Positions 17,329 to 25,990 of a DNA stretch of 64,000 nt are shown one piece after another. Every line of letters starts with the position of its first letter. The first letter of the stretch is position 1. The stretch comes from DASZIT01 sp963770635 (lineage in GTDB: Bacteria > Actinomycetota > Acidimicrobiia > Acidimicrobiales > RAAP-2), in NCBI GenBank assembly GCA_963770635.1, contig CAVYQI010000003.1:558001-622000 (forward strand). Reading direction: 5' to 3'. The notes under the pieces are model-generated. The model ran no database searches, was not told the origin of the DNA, and saw only the letters and a list, made by a program, of their open reading frames with translations. The translations under genes and the position numbers were made by a program.

Positions 17329-20291
17329 ACTCGCCCGCGCTTTCCCCCGGAATCGATCGCTGCCGTGGAGCCCGAGCGGGCCAGTGCCAGGGGATCGGAG
17401 CCGAGGAAGGCCTCCCTGACGGCGGGCGATGCGAGAACATCTCGAGTCGACCCTCTCGCCAGCACGGCGCCGCGGTCGAGGGCGACCAGCCGGTCGGCCA
17501 GCTCGGCGATGAAGGCGATATCGTGCTCGACGACGAGAAAGGTGGCGTCGAGGCGGACCCGCAAGTTGCGCAGCAGCTCGACCATTGCCTCCACCTCACG
17601 CTGGGCCACTCCGGAAGACGGCTCGTCGAGCAGGACGACCTTCGGCTGGTGGGCGACAATCGCGGCCAGGTCGATCAGGCGGCGGGAGCCGGTCGACACT
17701 TCGCTCACCAAGTTATCGGCGTAGCGGCGGAGGCTGAAGAGCTCGAGGAGCTCGTCAACCCGTCGCCGCACGGCCGCCTCCGTCCGGACCTGGGCGGGCA
17801 GGCGCAGGATGGCGTTGAATGGGTCGCCAACATCGGTGAAGCGCTCGAGCGAGACGGCCAACGCGTCGCGCACCGTGAGCATGGAGAACAAGCGTGAGTC
17901 CTGGAACGAGCGGCCCAGCCCGAGCCGGGCCCGGACCGAAGCCGTGCGGTGGGTGACGTCGAACCCCGCCAGCTCGACGGTGCCCGTGTCGGCTCGCAAG
18001 AACCCCGAGATCACATCGAAGAGTGTCGTCTTGCCTGCACCGTTGGGCCCGATGATCCCGACCACCTCGCCGTGGGCGGCATGAAGGGACACGTCGTCGA
18101 GGGCCGCGTTGCCCCCGAAGGCGAGCGAGAGATGAGCGACCTCTAGGTCGAAACGCTCGCCGCGCCTGGTCGTCGCAGGCACGGCCGGCCCTCCGAGAGA
18201 ATCTGAGGCCTGCTTGAGGAAGATCGACCACAAGAGTCCGGGGCGAGCGGCTAGCTCGTCGGCCGCGCCTGAGAAGCGCACGGCGCCGGATTCCATCACG
18301 TAGACGCGGTCGGCCGCTGCCACCGCCACGTTCATGGACTGCTCGACGAGCAGGATTGTCGTCCCCGCTTGGCGCATCGACTCGACGGTAACAAGCACCT
18401 GCTCCACGACGAGAGGGGCGAGTCCGAGTGAGAGCTCGTCGATCAGGAACAGCTTGGGGCGGGTGATAGTCGCCATGGCGAGAGCCAGCATCTGCTGCTG
18501 GCCGCCCGAGAGATTCCCCGCTCGCTCGGAGCGCTGCGTGGCCAGGAAGGGAAAGGTGGCGATCGCCTCGTCGATCATGTCGGCGTCGCGCTGTCCCCGG
18601 CGTCTGCCCTGCCAGGCGGCCGCGCGCAGGTTGTCCTCGACCCGCAGGTTGGGGAAGATCCCCTCGCCGCCGGGCACCTGGGCGATGCCGAGCCGCGCAA
18701 TCTCGTCTGGCGGGAGGTGGGTGATATCGCGGCCGTCGAAGATGATGGCACCGTGATCGGCCTCGATTACGCCGCCGATGGCCCGCAGCAAGGTCGACTT
18801 ACCCGCCCCGTTGGTGCCAAGGAGTGCAACAATCTCGCCTTCGCCGACTTCGATGTCCACGTCGCCCAGCACCGTTACCCCGTCGTAGCTGACGCTGAGC
18901 TCGCGCACCGCGAGGAGCGGCAGCTTGCCAGCGTGGCGGTCCGTCAGCATCTGGGCCCGGGTGCGCATGGAGGTCCATACGTTGCGGATGTCTCGCTCAA
19001 TCAGAGTTCCGGCGCTCGCCAGGATGAGGCCTCCGATGGTGAAGATGGGGACCATGATGAGAAGGCCATAGCGGAAGCCGACCGAGTCACCCAGAATGCC
19101 AACGATTGGCAGCACGAGGAGTCCTGGCAAGACGAACAGCGCCCCGATGGAGAACCCCACCGAGCGCACGCGGGCGGGGATGGCGAGCGAGAGCGAGGCC
19201 AGGACGCTCGGTCCGACGATGGCCAGGGAGGCGTCGATCCCGGCGTTGCCGAGGAAGGCCAGCGGGACGTTAGGGGCCAGCGCGAAGAGGACCGCGAAGG
19301 CCGCGGCGACGACCGACGCCACGGCAAGCATCCGGAAGATCAGGCCGATCTCCCGCTTGGCCAGCCGGGTGGCGATCACGGCCCCCACTGCGAGCCCGAG
19401 GAGGTCGAAGAGCTGGATTGGGGCGAGGAGGTAGGCGCGCTGCACCGCATCGAGGTGGAACGTCTCCTGGTACTGGAGTGAGGCCAGCGAGGTGAAGCCG
19501 GCAATGGCGGCGGCGAGGAAGGGCAACGCGAGGAAGATGCGGCGCAGCGCACCGATCTTCCAAACCGTGCGCCAGGACTCACCGAGCGATGGTGGGGGCT
19601 CGGTCCGGGCGGCCGGGGCTGCTGCGTCTGCCGGGCCGTCACCGAGAGGGGCAGGCTCACCCCGCCCCGAGGGCGGCTCGTGTTCGCTCAGCTCGACCTG
19701 CTCGTGGCGGCCGCGGGGCGGCTCGCGCAAGCGCAGGCCGACGAGCACGACGAGGGTGATGGGGATGGCAAAGATGAAGAAGGGGGCGCGCCATGACCAG
19801 ACGGCGGCCAGTCCGGCGCCGATCAGGACACCCGCGATGGCGCCGATGCTGATGCCCGACCGATGGGCCGAGTACACCCGCGGGCGGACCGGCACCGGGT
19901 AGTAGTCCGCAAGCAGTGAGTTGTGGGTGGGGAAGATCACGGCCTGCCCCATGGAGACACCAACCAGCATGATGGTGGCCACCGCCACAGTCTGGGCGGC
20001 GCCGAGGCCGACCGCGAACCCGGCACCGACGATGGCGCCGATCAGAGCGATGCGCACCCGGTTCGTGCGGTCGGCCAGGACGGCGATGGGCAGCGTGCAA
20101 GCGAGGGCGGCGGCACCTGCTATGGCCACGATGAGTAGGATGCCGGCGTTGGTGAGGTGGAACGCGCTGCGGATATTGGGCGTGAGCACGTTGAAGGCGC
20201 TCTGGGTCGCCTGGTCCAGCAGCTCGATCCCGAATAGGACCCCCAGGGGGAACACCGAAGCCCCCCCGCCGAACTTGGCGAGCCGGCTCAT
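17325..20291 (-). CDS. MFS-like membrane domain fused to two Liv-type ABC ATPases (LivF-LivG)
   Basis: One uninterrupted 988-residue frame holding three modules. Residues 1 to ~430 are a 12-helix major facilitator domain (motif A-like VLADRTNRVRI, a central cytosolic loop rich in Pro/Glu). From ~457 a LivF-like ATPase follows: Walker A GTNGAGKST, signature LSGGQQQM, Walker B LFLIDELSLGL. From ~713 a LivG-like ATPase: Walker A GPNGAGKTT, signature VSTGSRR, Walker B VVLLDEPSSGV. ATG 20291 overlaps the stop of the permease gene as ATGA. ATPase halves should energise the neighbouring LivH-LivM channel; why an MFS unit is tethered is unclear. Order and overlaps argue this is one importer operon. 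Similar MFS-ATPase joins may exist in other Actinobacteria, but I cannot check. Confidence 0.88.
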   Translation of the reverse strand: MSRLAKFGGGASVFPLGVLFGIELLDQATQSAFNVLTPNIRSAFHLTNAGILLIVAIAGAAALACTLPIAVLADRTNRVRIALIGAIVGAGFAVGLGAAQTVAVATIMLVGVSMGQAVIFPTHNSLLADYYPVPVRPRVYSAHRSGISIGAIAGVLIGAGLAAVWSWRAPFFIFAIPITLVVLVGLRLREPPRGRHEQVELSEHEPPSGRGEPAPLGDGPADAAAPAARTEPPPSLGESWRTVWKIGALRRIFLALPFLAAAIAGFTSLASLQYQETFHLDAVQRAYLLAPIQLFDLLGLAVGAVIATRLAKREIGLIFRMLAVASVVAAAFAVLFALAPNVPLAFLGNAGIDASLAIVGPSVLASLSLAIPARVRSVGFSIGALFVLPGLLVLPIVGILGDSVGFRYGLLIMVPIFTIGGLILASAGTLIERDIRNVWTSMRTRAQMLTDRHAGKLPLLAVRELSVSYDGVTVLGDVDIEVGEGEIVALLGTNGAGKSTLLRAIGGVIEADHGAIIFDGRDITHLPPDEIARLGIAQVPGGEGIFPNLRVEDNLRAAAWQGRRRGQRDADMIDEAIATFPFLATQRSERAGNLSGGQQQMLALAMATITRPKLFLIDELSLGLAPLVVEQVLVTVESMRQAGTTILLVEQSMNVAVAAADRVYVMESGAVRFSGAADELAARPGLLWSIFLKQASDSLGGPAVPATTRRGERFDLEVAHLSLAFGGNAALDDVSLHAAHGEVVGIIGPNGAGKTTLFDVISGFLRADTGTVELAGFDVTHRTASVRARLGLGRSFQDSRLFSMLTVRDALAVSLERFTDVGDPFNAILRLPAQVRTEAAVRRRVDELLELFSLRRYADNLVSEVSTGSRRLIDLAAIVAHQPKVVLLDEPSSGVAQREVEAMVELLRNLRVRLDATFLVVEHDIAFIAELADRLVALDRGAVLARGSTRDVLASPAVREAFLGSDPLALARSGSTAAIDSGGKRGRV

Positions 20292-22273
20292 GGTGTCGGC
20301 ACCGGCTGCACGGGGCGGTCGAGGCTCGCGGAGTCGTCCCCCCTGTGCCGCACCAGAGCGTCGACGACCCCGAGGCGCAGGTCGTAGCAGAGACCCGCCA
20401 GCCCCCGGGGGAAGAGGATGAGGACGAGGAGCACGCCGATGCCGGCGGGGAAGAGCTGCCAGCTCGGGGGGAGGTAGATGGTGCTGCCCTCCACGAGCGC
20501 GGCGCCGAGGATGGCCCCGAGGGCCGAGCCGAGTCCGCCCACGGCGGTGGCGGTGAAGACGACGAGGCTGACTGGGACGAGGAACGATGTGACCTGGTAG
20601 GACTGGTTCACCACGACGAACAGGCAGCCAGCCAGTCCGGCGATGAAGCCTGAGATGGCGAACGCGATGACTTTCGCCCGCAGGACGCGGACCCCGTAGC
20701 CCGACGCCGCCCGCTGGTTGGTAGCGAGGGCACGCAGAACGCGACCCGTCCGGCTGTGGCCAAGGCCGACGAGCCCGATGAGCACGAGCACCAGCGCCCC
20801 GAGGCACAGGTAGAAGACAGAGGCCTCCGTCGAGAGAGAGAGCCCGAAGAGGTACGGCGTGCCGATCTGACCCCGGGGGATCCAAGAGAACTCGGCGGGC
20901 ACGAGCAGGTAGCCCGAGGCGGCGAGGGCGAAGGCGAGGGTGGTGACGGCGGCGAACATGCCGTCGAGACGCAGGGTCGGGAGGCCGACGGCCACGGCAA
21001 CCACCGCCGCCGCCGAGCCAGCCAGCAGGAGGGCGAGGCTTGTGTCCCAGCGCCAGTCGAGGAGAGCGACCGCGCCGACGGCGGCCCCGACGGCGGCGAA
21101 GGACATCTGGCCGAGGCTGACCTGGCCGGACCAGCCGGTGAGCACGATGATGGAGCAGCCGACGATGGCGATCACCGCCAGAGCCGAGGTGCGGATGAGC
21201 TCGCCGGGGCCCATCCACAGCGGCAGGGTGGCGGCGGCGGCAAAGGCCACGAGTGCGCCGACCGAGGTCCCCACCCGCACCTCGGTCAGGTCGCGGGCCG
21301 CGGCAGAGAGGTCACGCACACTGCCGGCGAGCGTCAGCGTCGACTCGTCCTCACGGTCGGTGTGACGGGTCAGTACCTGGCGAACGACGATGGCGGCGAA
21401 GACGACGCCGGCCAGAACGGCCAGGCCAAGGGCGGAATTGGTCGGGTCGTCCCACGCCACGCCCTGCTGCAGGATCCCGAGGGCGACGGCCGAGGCGGCG
21501 ATGACGGGCAGCTCGGTGAAGTTGCCGAGGGCGAGGGCGGCCAGGGCCGTGACGAGAGCGGTGAGGCCGTAGGTGGGGTCGAGCGGGAGCCCGAGGATGG
21601 TCGCCTGAAAGAAAATGGAGACGAAGGAAAGTAGCCCCGCAACCACCCACGTGATCGTCTGGAGGCGCCCGACGGGGATGCCGAGCATGGAGGCGCGGTC
21701 ACGCCGGTCTCCTGCCGCCTGCACGGCGATCCCGATGTTGCTGCGGGTGAACCACAGTGACACCCCGGCCAGGCAGCCCACCGACACGATCACCGACACC
21801 AGGGCGTCGGCGTCGAAGACGACGGGGGCGATGTGCCAGGCGAGGTGCCACGGGAACGACACCACCGCGCTCGAAATGGGCGTCTGGCCCCAGACGCGTG
21901 GGATCAGGAGGCTGATCACCACCAGTACCTGGGAGAGCCCGATGGTGGCCACGGTCAGGATGAGGCGCGGTGAGCGCCGGAACCGTCGTACCACGACGAA
22001 CTCGGTCGCCGCGGTGAGGAGCACCGAGGCGACCAGGCCGGTGGCCAGCCCGACGAAGTAGTTGACGCCAGAGAAGGCCACCAGGCCGACGGCTAGGACG
22101 GCGGGGGCCGTGCCGAGGTCACCCTGGGCGAAGTTGATGACCTTGTTCAGCCGGTAGGTGAGCCCGAGCCCGACCGCCATGAGGGAGCCGAGCAGGCCGA
22201 GAACCGCACCCTGGATCCACACACCGAGCGGCATCGGGAAAAGGAGGATCTGGACGGCGAGGACGGCCGCCAC
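20288..22273 (-). CDS. LivH-LivM fused branched-chain amino-acid ABC permease
   Basis: A 661-residue membrane protein joining both permease subunits. Residues 1-~300 match LivH: GLGLTYRLNKVINFAQGDLG, then AAGDRRDRASMLGIPVGRL (the EAA-like coupling loop). After a short charged linker (~305-335) residues ~340-640 match LivM: GWSGQVSLGQMSFAAVGA and NQRAASGYGVRVLRAKVIAFAISG. Normally these are separate genes. The start is taken as GTG 22273; no better ATG lies upstream before the IS remnant. It is the first gene of the three-gene operon, so its promoter must lie in the 22274-22785 region that is filled with mobile-element debris. Confidence 0.87.
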   Translation of the reverse strand: MAAVLAVQILLFPMPLGVWIQGAVLGLLGSLMAVGLGLTYRLNKVINFAQGDLGTAPAVLAVGLVAFSGVNYFVGLATGLVASVLLTAATEFVVVRRFRRSPRLILTVATIGLSQVLVVISLLIPRVWGQTPISSAVVSFPWHLAWHIAPVVFDADALVSVIVSVGCLAGVSLWFTRSNIGIAVQAAGDRRDRASMLGIPVGRLQTITWVVAGLLSFVSIFFQATILGLPLDPTYGLTALVTALAALALGNFTELPVIAASAVALGILQQGVAWDDPTNSALGLAVLAGVVFAAIVVRQVLTRHTDREDESTLTLAGSVRDLSAAARDLTEVRVGTSVGALVAFAAAATLPLWMGPGELIRTSALAVIAIVGCSIIVLTGWSGQVSLGQMSFAAVGAAVGAVALLDWRWDTSLALLLAGSAAAVVAVAVGLPTLRLDGMFAAVTTLAFALAASGYLLVPAEFSWIPRGQIGTPYLFGLSLSTEASVFYLCLGALVLVLIGLVGLGHSRTGRVLRALATNQRAASGYGVRVLRAKVIAFAISGFIAGLAGCLFVVVNQSYQVTSFLVPVSLVVFTATAVGGLGSALGAILGAALVEGSTIYLPPSWQLFPAGIGVLLVLILFPRGLAGLCYDLRLGVVDALVRHRGDDSASLDRPVQPVPTP

Positions 22274-22362
22274 GGAGACGCCCGCGGCAGCCGCCGACGC
22301 GCTTTGCCCAGGCAGATGCGGGCCGGCCCTCAGCGGCTCATGTCCCTCTCATAACGTCATGC

Positions 22363-22660
22363 CTATATCGCACGTCGAACCCCCCGGCAGTCCCCGACAC
22401 TCGGCAACCAAGATCCACTCGCGGCCCCGTCGTTGCGAGCAGCGTACCAATGTGACGGTGGTGAGTGACGAGCGATCAGCCACCCGTGAACTGGCCTATG
22501 ACCTCCTCCGACAGCGCAGAATCGACGACTTCTTACGCCATTGGCCTCGGCTACCTCGGTGACGGTGAGGCCGTCTCGGATGACGCCCAATACGGCGTCG
22601 TAACGCTGTTGCATTTTGCTCAGCTCCATAAACACTCGGCCACCTCCTCTCGCTGGCTAC
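22363..22660 (-). pseudogene. Remnant of an IS481-like transposase N-terminus
   Basis: The minus strand from about 22635 reads MELSKMQQRYDAVLGVIRDG followed by TVTEVAEANGV, which matches the helix-turn-helix start of IS481-family transposases. After GV the frame is lost; a later frame shows VADRSS, comparable with the LADRSHRP block of the same family, and then everything degenerates before 22363. No DDE catalytic core remains. It sits immediately upstream of the LivH-LivM gene and beside the tRNA-derived repeat. Confidence 0.65.
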
Positions 22661-22682
22661 AGCGGAGGCCGGTGGGGCGGGA

Positions 22683-22769
22683 GTGTCAAGGATCAGCCGT
22701 TAATGTGTCAAGGATCAGCCGTGGCTGTGTCCAAGATCAGGCGTTATCGATCTGACAAGGCTCAGCCGT
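22683..22769 (+). repeat. Four direct repeats of a TGTCAAGGATCAGCCGT word
   Basis: Two exact 18-bp copies of GTGTCAAGGATCAGCCGT lie at 22683-22700 and 22705-22722, and two degenerate copies at 22727-22744 (GTGTCCAAGATCAGGCGT) and 22752-22769 (CTGACAAGGCTCAGCCGT). Spacing is 22, 22 and 25 bp, close to two helical turns. The word resembles IS481-type ends, but four phased copies beside an att-like repeat could equally be arm-type integrase or iteron sites. They end 16 bp before the tRNA-derived repeat. Confidence 0.6.
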
Positions 22770-22785
22770 GACAACACAGAGCCTG

Positions 22786-22825
22786 GAGCCTGGGAGGAGA
22801 ATCGAACTCCTGACCTACGCATTAC
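22786..22825 (-). repeat. tRNA-Thr 3'-half fragment (att-like repeat, distal end of island)
   Basis: Forty bases identical to 27903-27942. On the minus strand it contains the last bases of the anticodon loop, the 3' anticodon strand, variable loop, T arm and acceptor 3' strand of tRNA-Thr, with no 5' half attached. It cannot fold into a tRNA on its own. Confidence 0.85.
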
Positions 22826-22857
22826 ACCTCATGGAATGCCTCGTCCGATCGAGGGTG

Positions 22858-23717
22858 TCAATCGCCCGACAAGGCGCCCCGGTCCCACCGCCACCACTGC
22901 ACGGCGACCGGGATCGAGGCCACCACTAACAGGAGGCCACCGCCAATCCACATGAAGTCGCCGCCTAAGTGAAGGTCGGCAAGCCGGGTCGGCCCCCAGT
23001 TCCGGTGGATGGACAGATAGACGGGGAAGAGCTCGTGGGTGGCGGATGCGAGGGCAAGACCGGTGAATGTGTCGATGGGCAGTGCCAGGAGCAGGTAGAG
23101 AAGCCGAAGGCCCGGGAAAGAGGGTGGCGGCTCGGCTGAACCGCGACGACCGGCCGCCAAAAGAGGTAGCCGATGAGAACGAACACCGCGTGTTCGCTGT
23201 CGTGCACAGGCGTGTTGGTGAGGGTGACGTCGTAGAAACGGGTCAGATGGGCCACCGGGATCATCGCCGCGTAGAGGGCGAAGTCGAAGATGGGATGGCC
23301 GACGACTTCGGCGATCCGGGATCGGAGGCTTCTCACTACCAGGTGGTGAAGCACCCCGGTCGTGGACCGGCGAGCCAGCTCCACCGGAGCCCCCATGGCA
23401 AACAGGGGGGCCGCAACCATGATGAGGACCAAATGCTGCGCCATGTGGTCGGCGAAGAGAACGTCGTCGTAGACGCCGAGCCCGCTGTCAATGGCCACGA
23501 CCACGGCCAGCGCACCGGCCAGGAAGGCCACCGATCGTCGATAGGGCCATCGCCCGTCGGGCTGCCCTCTGCCGATCCGGTAGACGCCCCCCAGGTAGAG
23601 GGCCACGATGAGGGCGAGAACCAGGTTGGGAGGCCACTCGAATGTGCCGGAGAACATCCGCTCGATCCCCCAAGCCGGGACCGCCTCGGCCGCCAACCCT
23701 AGGGCGACCAGGGTCAA
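22858..23717 (-). CDS. Cytochrome c oxidase assembly factor CtaG/Caa3-like membrane protein, frameshifted
   Basis: About 285 residues in two frames, with the break near 23115-23130. It belongs to the CtaG (COG3336, Caa3_CtaG) family: hydrophobic helices with the conserved H in FADHMAQHLVLIMVAAPLFAMGAP and the TPVHDSEHAVFVLIGYLFWRPVV block, then after the shift LPIDTFTGLALASATHELFP. CtaG-type proteins are needed for copper delivery or assembly of caa3/cytochrome c oxidases. The start is TTG 23717, only 4 bp after the Sco1-like gene, so the two are co-transcribed. The island holds a second paralogue at 25991. Confidence 0.75.
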
Positions 23718-23721
23718 CTCG

Positions 23722-24514
23722 TCAGCTCGTCTGAGCCGGGAGCGGCTTCTTCATCGCCCAGCCCAACGCGTTCAGCGCATCTGCCGGGGTCCAGTCCGGC
23801 TGGGGCGGGTTCTTCAAGTGGTCGACACCCTCGCTCGAGAGGAAGTGTTGGAGCTCCGGCGGCAGGGTGCCATGAAAGTCAGGGGCCGCATTGTTGGCGA
23901 AGATCTCGTGGCCGCTGGCGTTGACCAGGACATAGCCGTCGGAGTGGGTGATGTCGTAGGTGAGGGGCTGGCCGGTGAGCCAGTCGGTGTCCGGCGGGTT
24001 GTCCTCTGGAAACCTGCTGGTAATAGAAGCCGAAATACTTGGCCAACGCGGCGAGGTTCTCGGTAGTCTCGGTCGTCAGATACCAGTCAGCCCCGGTGAT
24101 CTTGGCGTAGGCGGCCAAACGGGCGACCGTGTCGCGACCCGGATCCACCGACACCTCGACGATGTCGACCTTGGACGCCGCCCGGTCGGAAGTCAACGCC
24201 TGCTCCACCTGCACCAGGTTGCCGGTGGTCATCGGACAGATATCCGAACAAAGGGTCAGGAACGGGACGACCATGACAGTTTTGCCGGTCAGGGACGCCA
24301 ACGTCAGGGTCTGCCCATCCTGGTCGGTCAGCGGGAGTTGGCTGACCGATGCCGGGATGGCCCGGTTCTGCACGACTCCGCTCGAGGCGGGTGGTGGCCC
24401 GGGTGGCCCGGACGAAGCCGAATCGGAGGAGCAAGAGGTCAGCGCCGCCGCCACCGTCACTGCGCAGGCCGCAACCATCGCCAGTCGCTTCTGGCTCTTC
24501 CGATCTTTCATCAA
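23722..24514 (-). CDS. Sco1/SenC-like copper chaperone lipoprotein, frameshifted
   Basis: About 263 residues. A lipoprotein signal ends in ALTSC (Cys ~28). The thioredoxin-fold domain carries the copper ligands C-S-D-I-C-P in LTLCSDICPMTTGN; the frame breaks near 24003 and then continues with DNPPDTDWLTGQPL and THSDGYVLV, which supplies the third ligand His. Sco proteins insert Cu into the CuA site of cytochrome oxidase outside the membrane. The direct link with the CtaG gene (4 bp) fits an oxidase-assembly unit. Since both ligand sets survive across the break, a sequencing indel is more likely than a pseudogene. Confidence 0.8.
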
Positions 24515-24543
24515 CGTTCCCTTGCTAACCTTCTACAGCTCGT

Positions 24544-24556
24544 AGTAGTACATACT
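24544..24556. promoter_or_regulatory. BlaI/CopY-type operator candidate between sco and blaI
   Basis: The 122-bp divergent gap between the Sco-like and BlaI-like genes contains AGTAGTACATACT (24544-24556), an imperfect dyad with AGTA/TACT arms and a TACA half-site of the kind BlaI/MecI/CopY repressors bind. A related GTAGTGTAGTAG word lies at 27605-27616 upstream of the lipoprotein gene. Autoregulation plus control of sco-ctaG is inferred from position only. Confidence 0.35.
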
Positions 24557-24636
24557 GAGCCACTCGAGACGGCCGAGGCAAGTCGGCTACCTCAACTGGT
24601 GAAGACAGGGACCGCGGACAAGGGAGACGCTGCCGG

Positions 24637-25017
24637 ATGACCCCCCTGGGCGAGCTCGAACGGAAAGTCATGGACGAGCTCTGGGCGTCCATGGGTACAG
24701 CGTGGACGGTCCGAGAGGTGGCGGAGCACCTTCCCAGTCACGCCTATACGACGGTCCTGACCGTGCTCGACAGGCTGGAGCACAAGGGACTGGTCAGCAG
24801 GCAGCGATGCGAACGGGCCCACCGCTAGATGGCGGTTGCCAGCCGGGAGGAGTTCACCGTCTCCCTCATGCGCGAGGCACTCGTCTCGTCCTCCGACCGG
24901 GATGCCGCCCTCGTCCATTTCGCCGAGACCGCATCGCCCCAAGAGGCGGCGGTACTTCGCCAGGCCCTGTCCGGCGACGACGGTACGGGCTCAACCGACC
25001 CCGGGCGCCGATCGTGA
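24637..25017 (+). CDS. BlaI/MecI-family repressor interrupted by an in-frame TAG
   Basis: Read through the stop, this gives about 126 residues, the normal BlaI length. Residues 1-63 are the winged helix (GELERKVMDELWASMG, VREVAEHLP, YTTVLTVLDRLEHKGLV). A TAG at 24826-24828 then replaces the usual aromatic codon in AHR-x-MAVASREEF, and ATG follows at once, opening a 62-residue frame that matches the C-terminal dimerisation domain (SREEFTVSLMREAL). So the locus either has a point error, a nonsense mutation or two split peptides. The stop at 25015-25017 overlaps the GTG of the M56 gene. BlaI proteins repress their operon until the partner protease cleaves them. Confidence 0.75.
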
Positions 25018-25930
25018 TCCTCGCCGCCGCCCTGGCTGCGCTCGCGGTGCTCCTGTTCGGTCCGGCCGGCGTCCTGCTGGAACGCACCAAGTGGACATCG
25101 AGGGCTCCCGGGCGACCATCGCCCTCTGGCAGGCCATCGGTCTCGCCGGAGGACTTGCCGCCATCGGATCCGGGTTGGCGGTGACCGTCGCCCCCCTCCA
25201 CACCGGTCTTTCCACCGGCCTCGCCCATCTGGCCGCTCAGGCCGCCGCAGGCCATCCGCTGGCCGGCCTCGGGCTCGACGGAGCGCTGGGGTTGACCCTG
25301 GCTTTCGATGTCGGCATGGTGCTGGCGGTGGGCATGGCCTTCACCACCTGGAGGACCCTCCGCGCCCGTTCCCGCCACCGGCTCCTGCTCGACCTGGTGA
25401 GCAGCCATTCCGAACGGGCCCCGGGAGCGGTCCTGCTCAACCATCCCGATGCCACCGCCTACTGCCTCCCGGGGCTGCGGCCACGCATCGTCCTGAGTGC
25501 CGGGATCCTCGGACTGCTCCGTTCAAACGAACTGGGCGCCGTGGTGGCACACGAACAGGGACACGTTCACGAGCGGCACCACCTGGTGTTGTTGCCCTTC
25601 GCCTCGATGTCGCAGCTACTGCGATGGATGCCCTATGTGCGGCGGGCCCCGACCGCGGTGGCCACCCTGGTCGAGATGGCGGCTGACGATTTCGCCGCCC
25701 GGTCGCACGATCCGGCGGACCTGGTTTCCACGCTGGTGCAGATGGTGGGCGCCAATGTCGCCCCGTCCTGTGCGTTGGCCGCCAGCGAAACGTGCGTGGC
25801 CGCCCGGATCACCCGGCTGCTTCGCCCCCATCGGAACTCACGGTGGACCGCCACGGTCGCCGTCATGGTCGCCGCCGGCGTACTGGCCATCCCTGTCGTT
25901 GCCCTGCTCGCCCCGTCGGTCCCCGTCTGA
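25014..25930 (+). CDS. M56-family (BlaR1/MecR1-like) membrane metallopeptidase, frameshifted
   Basis: About 305 residues. The start is GTG 25014, overlapping the blaI stop as GTGA. The first helix (AAALAALAVLLFGPAGVLL) is in one frame up to ~25100; the frame then slips near 25105 and continues ATIALWQAIGLAGG through two more helices to the zinc motif H-E-Q-G-H in VVAHEQGHVHERHH and a C-terminal helix. Like BlaR1 it should be a membrane zinc protease facing the cytosol that inactivates the adjacent repressor, but it lacks the extracellular penicillin-binding sensor domain, so the signal is not a beta-lactam by sequence. In this island copper or redox stress is a reasonable guess. Confidence 0.8.
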
Positions 25931-25990
25931 TGCCGGTCTCGACCGGCGCGGTCACCGAACCCCACCATCATTTCGCCTCCAGGAGCATCT

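Noticed and set aside
20292..21218. Extension of the MFS-ATPase frame upstream to 21218
   Set aside because: The extra 309 codons are a low-complexity shadow of LivH-LivM; ATG 20291 overlaps the permease stop.
22683..22769. Possible CRISPR array
   Set aside because: Only four copies with 4-8-base spacers, two of them degenerate, and no cas genes; not a CRISPR.
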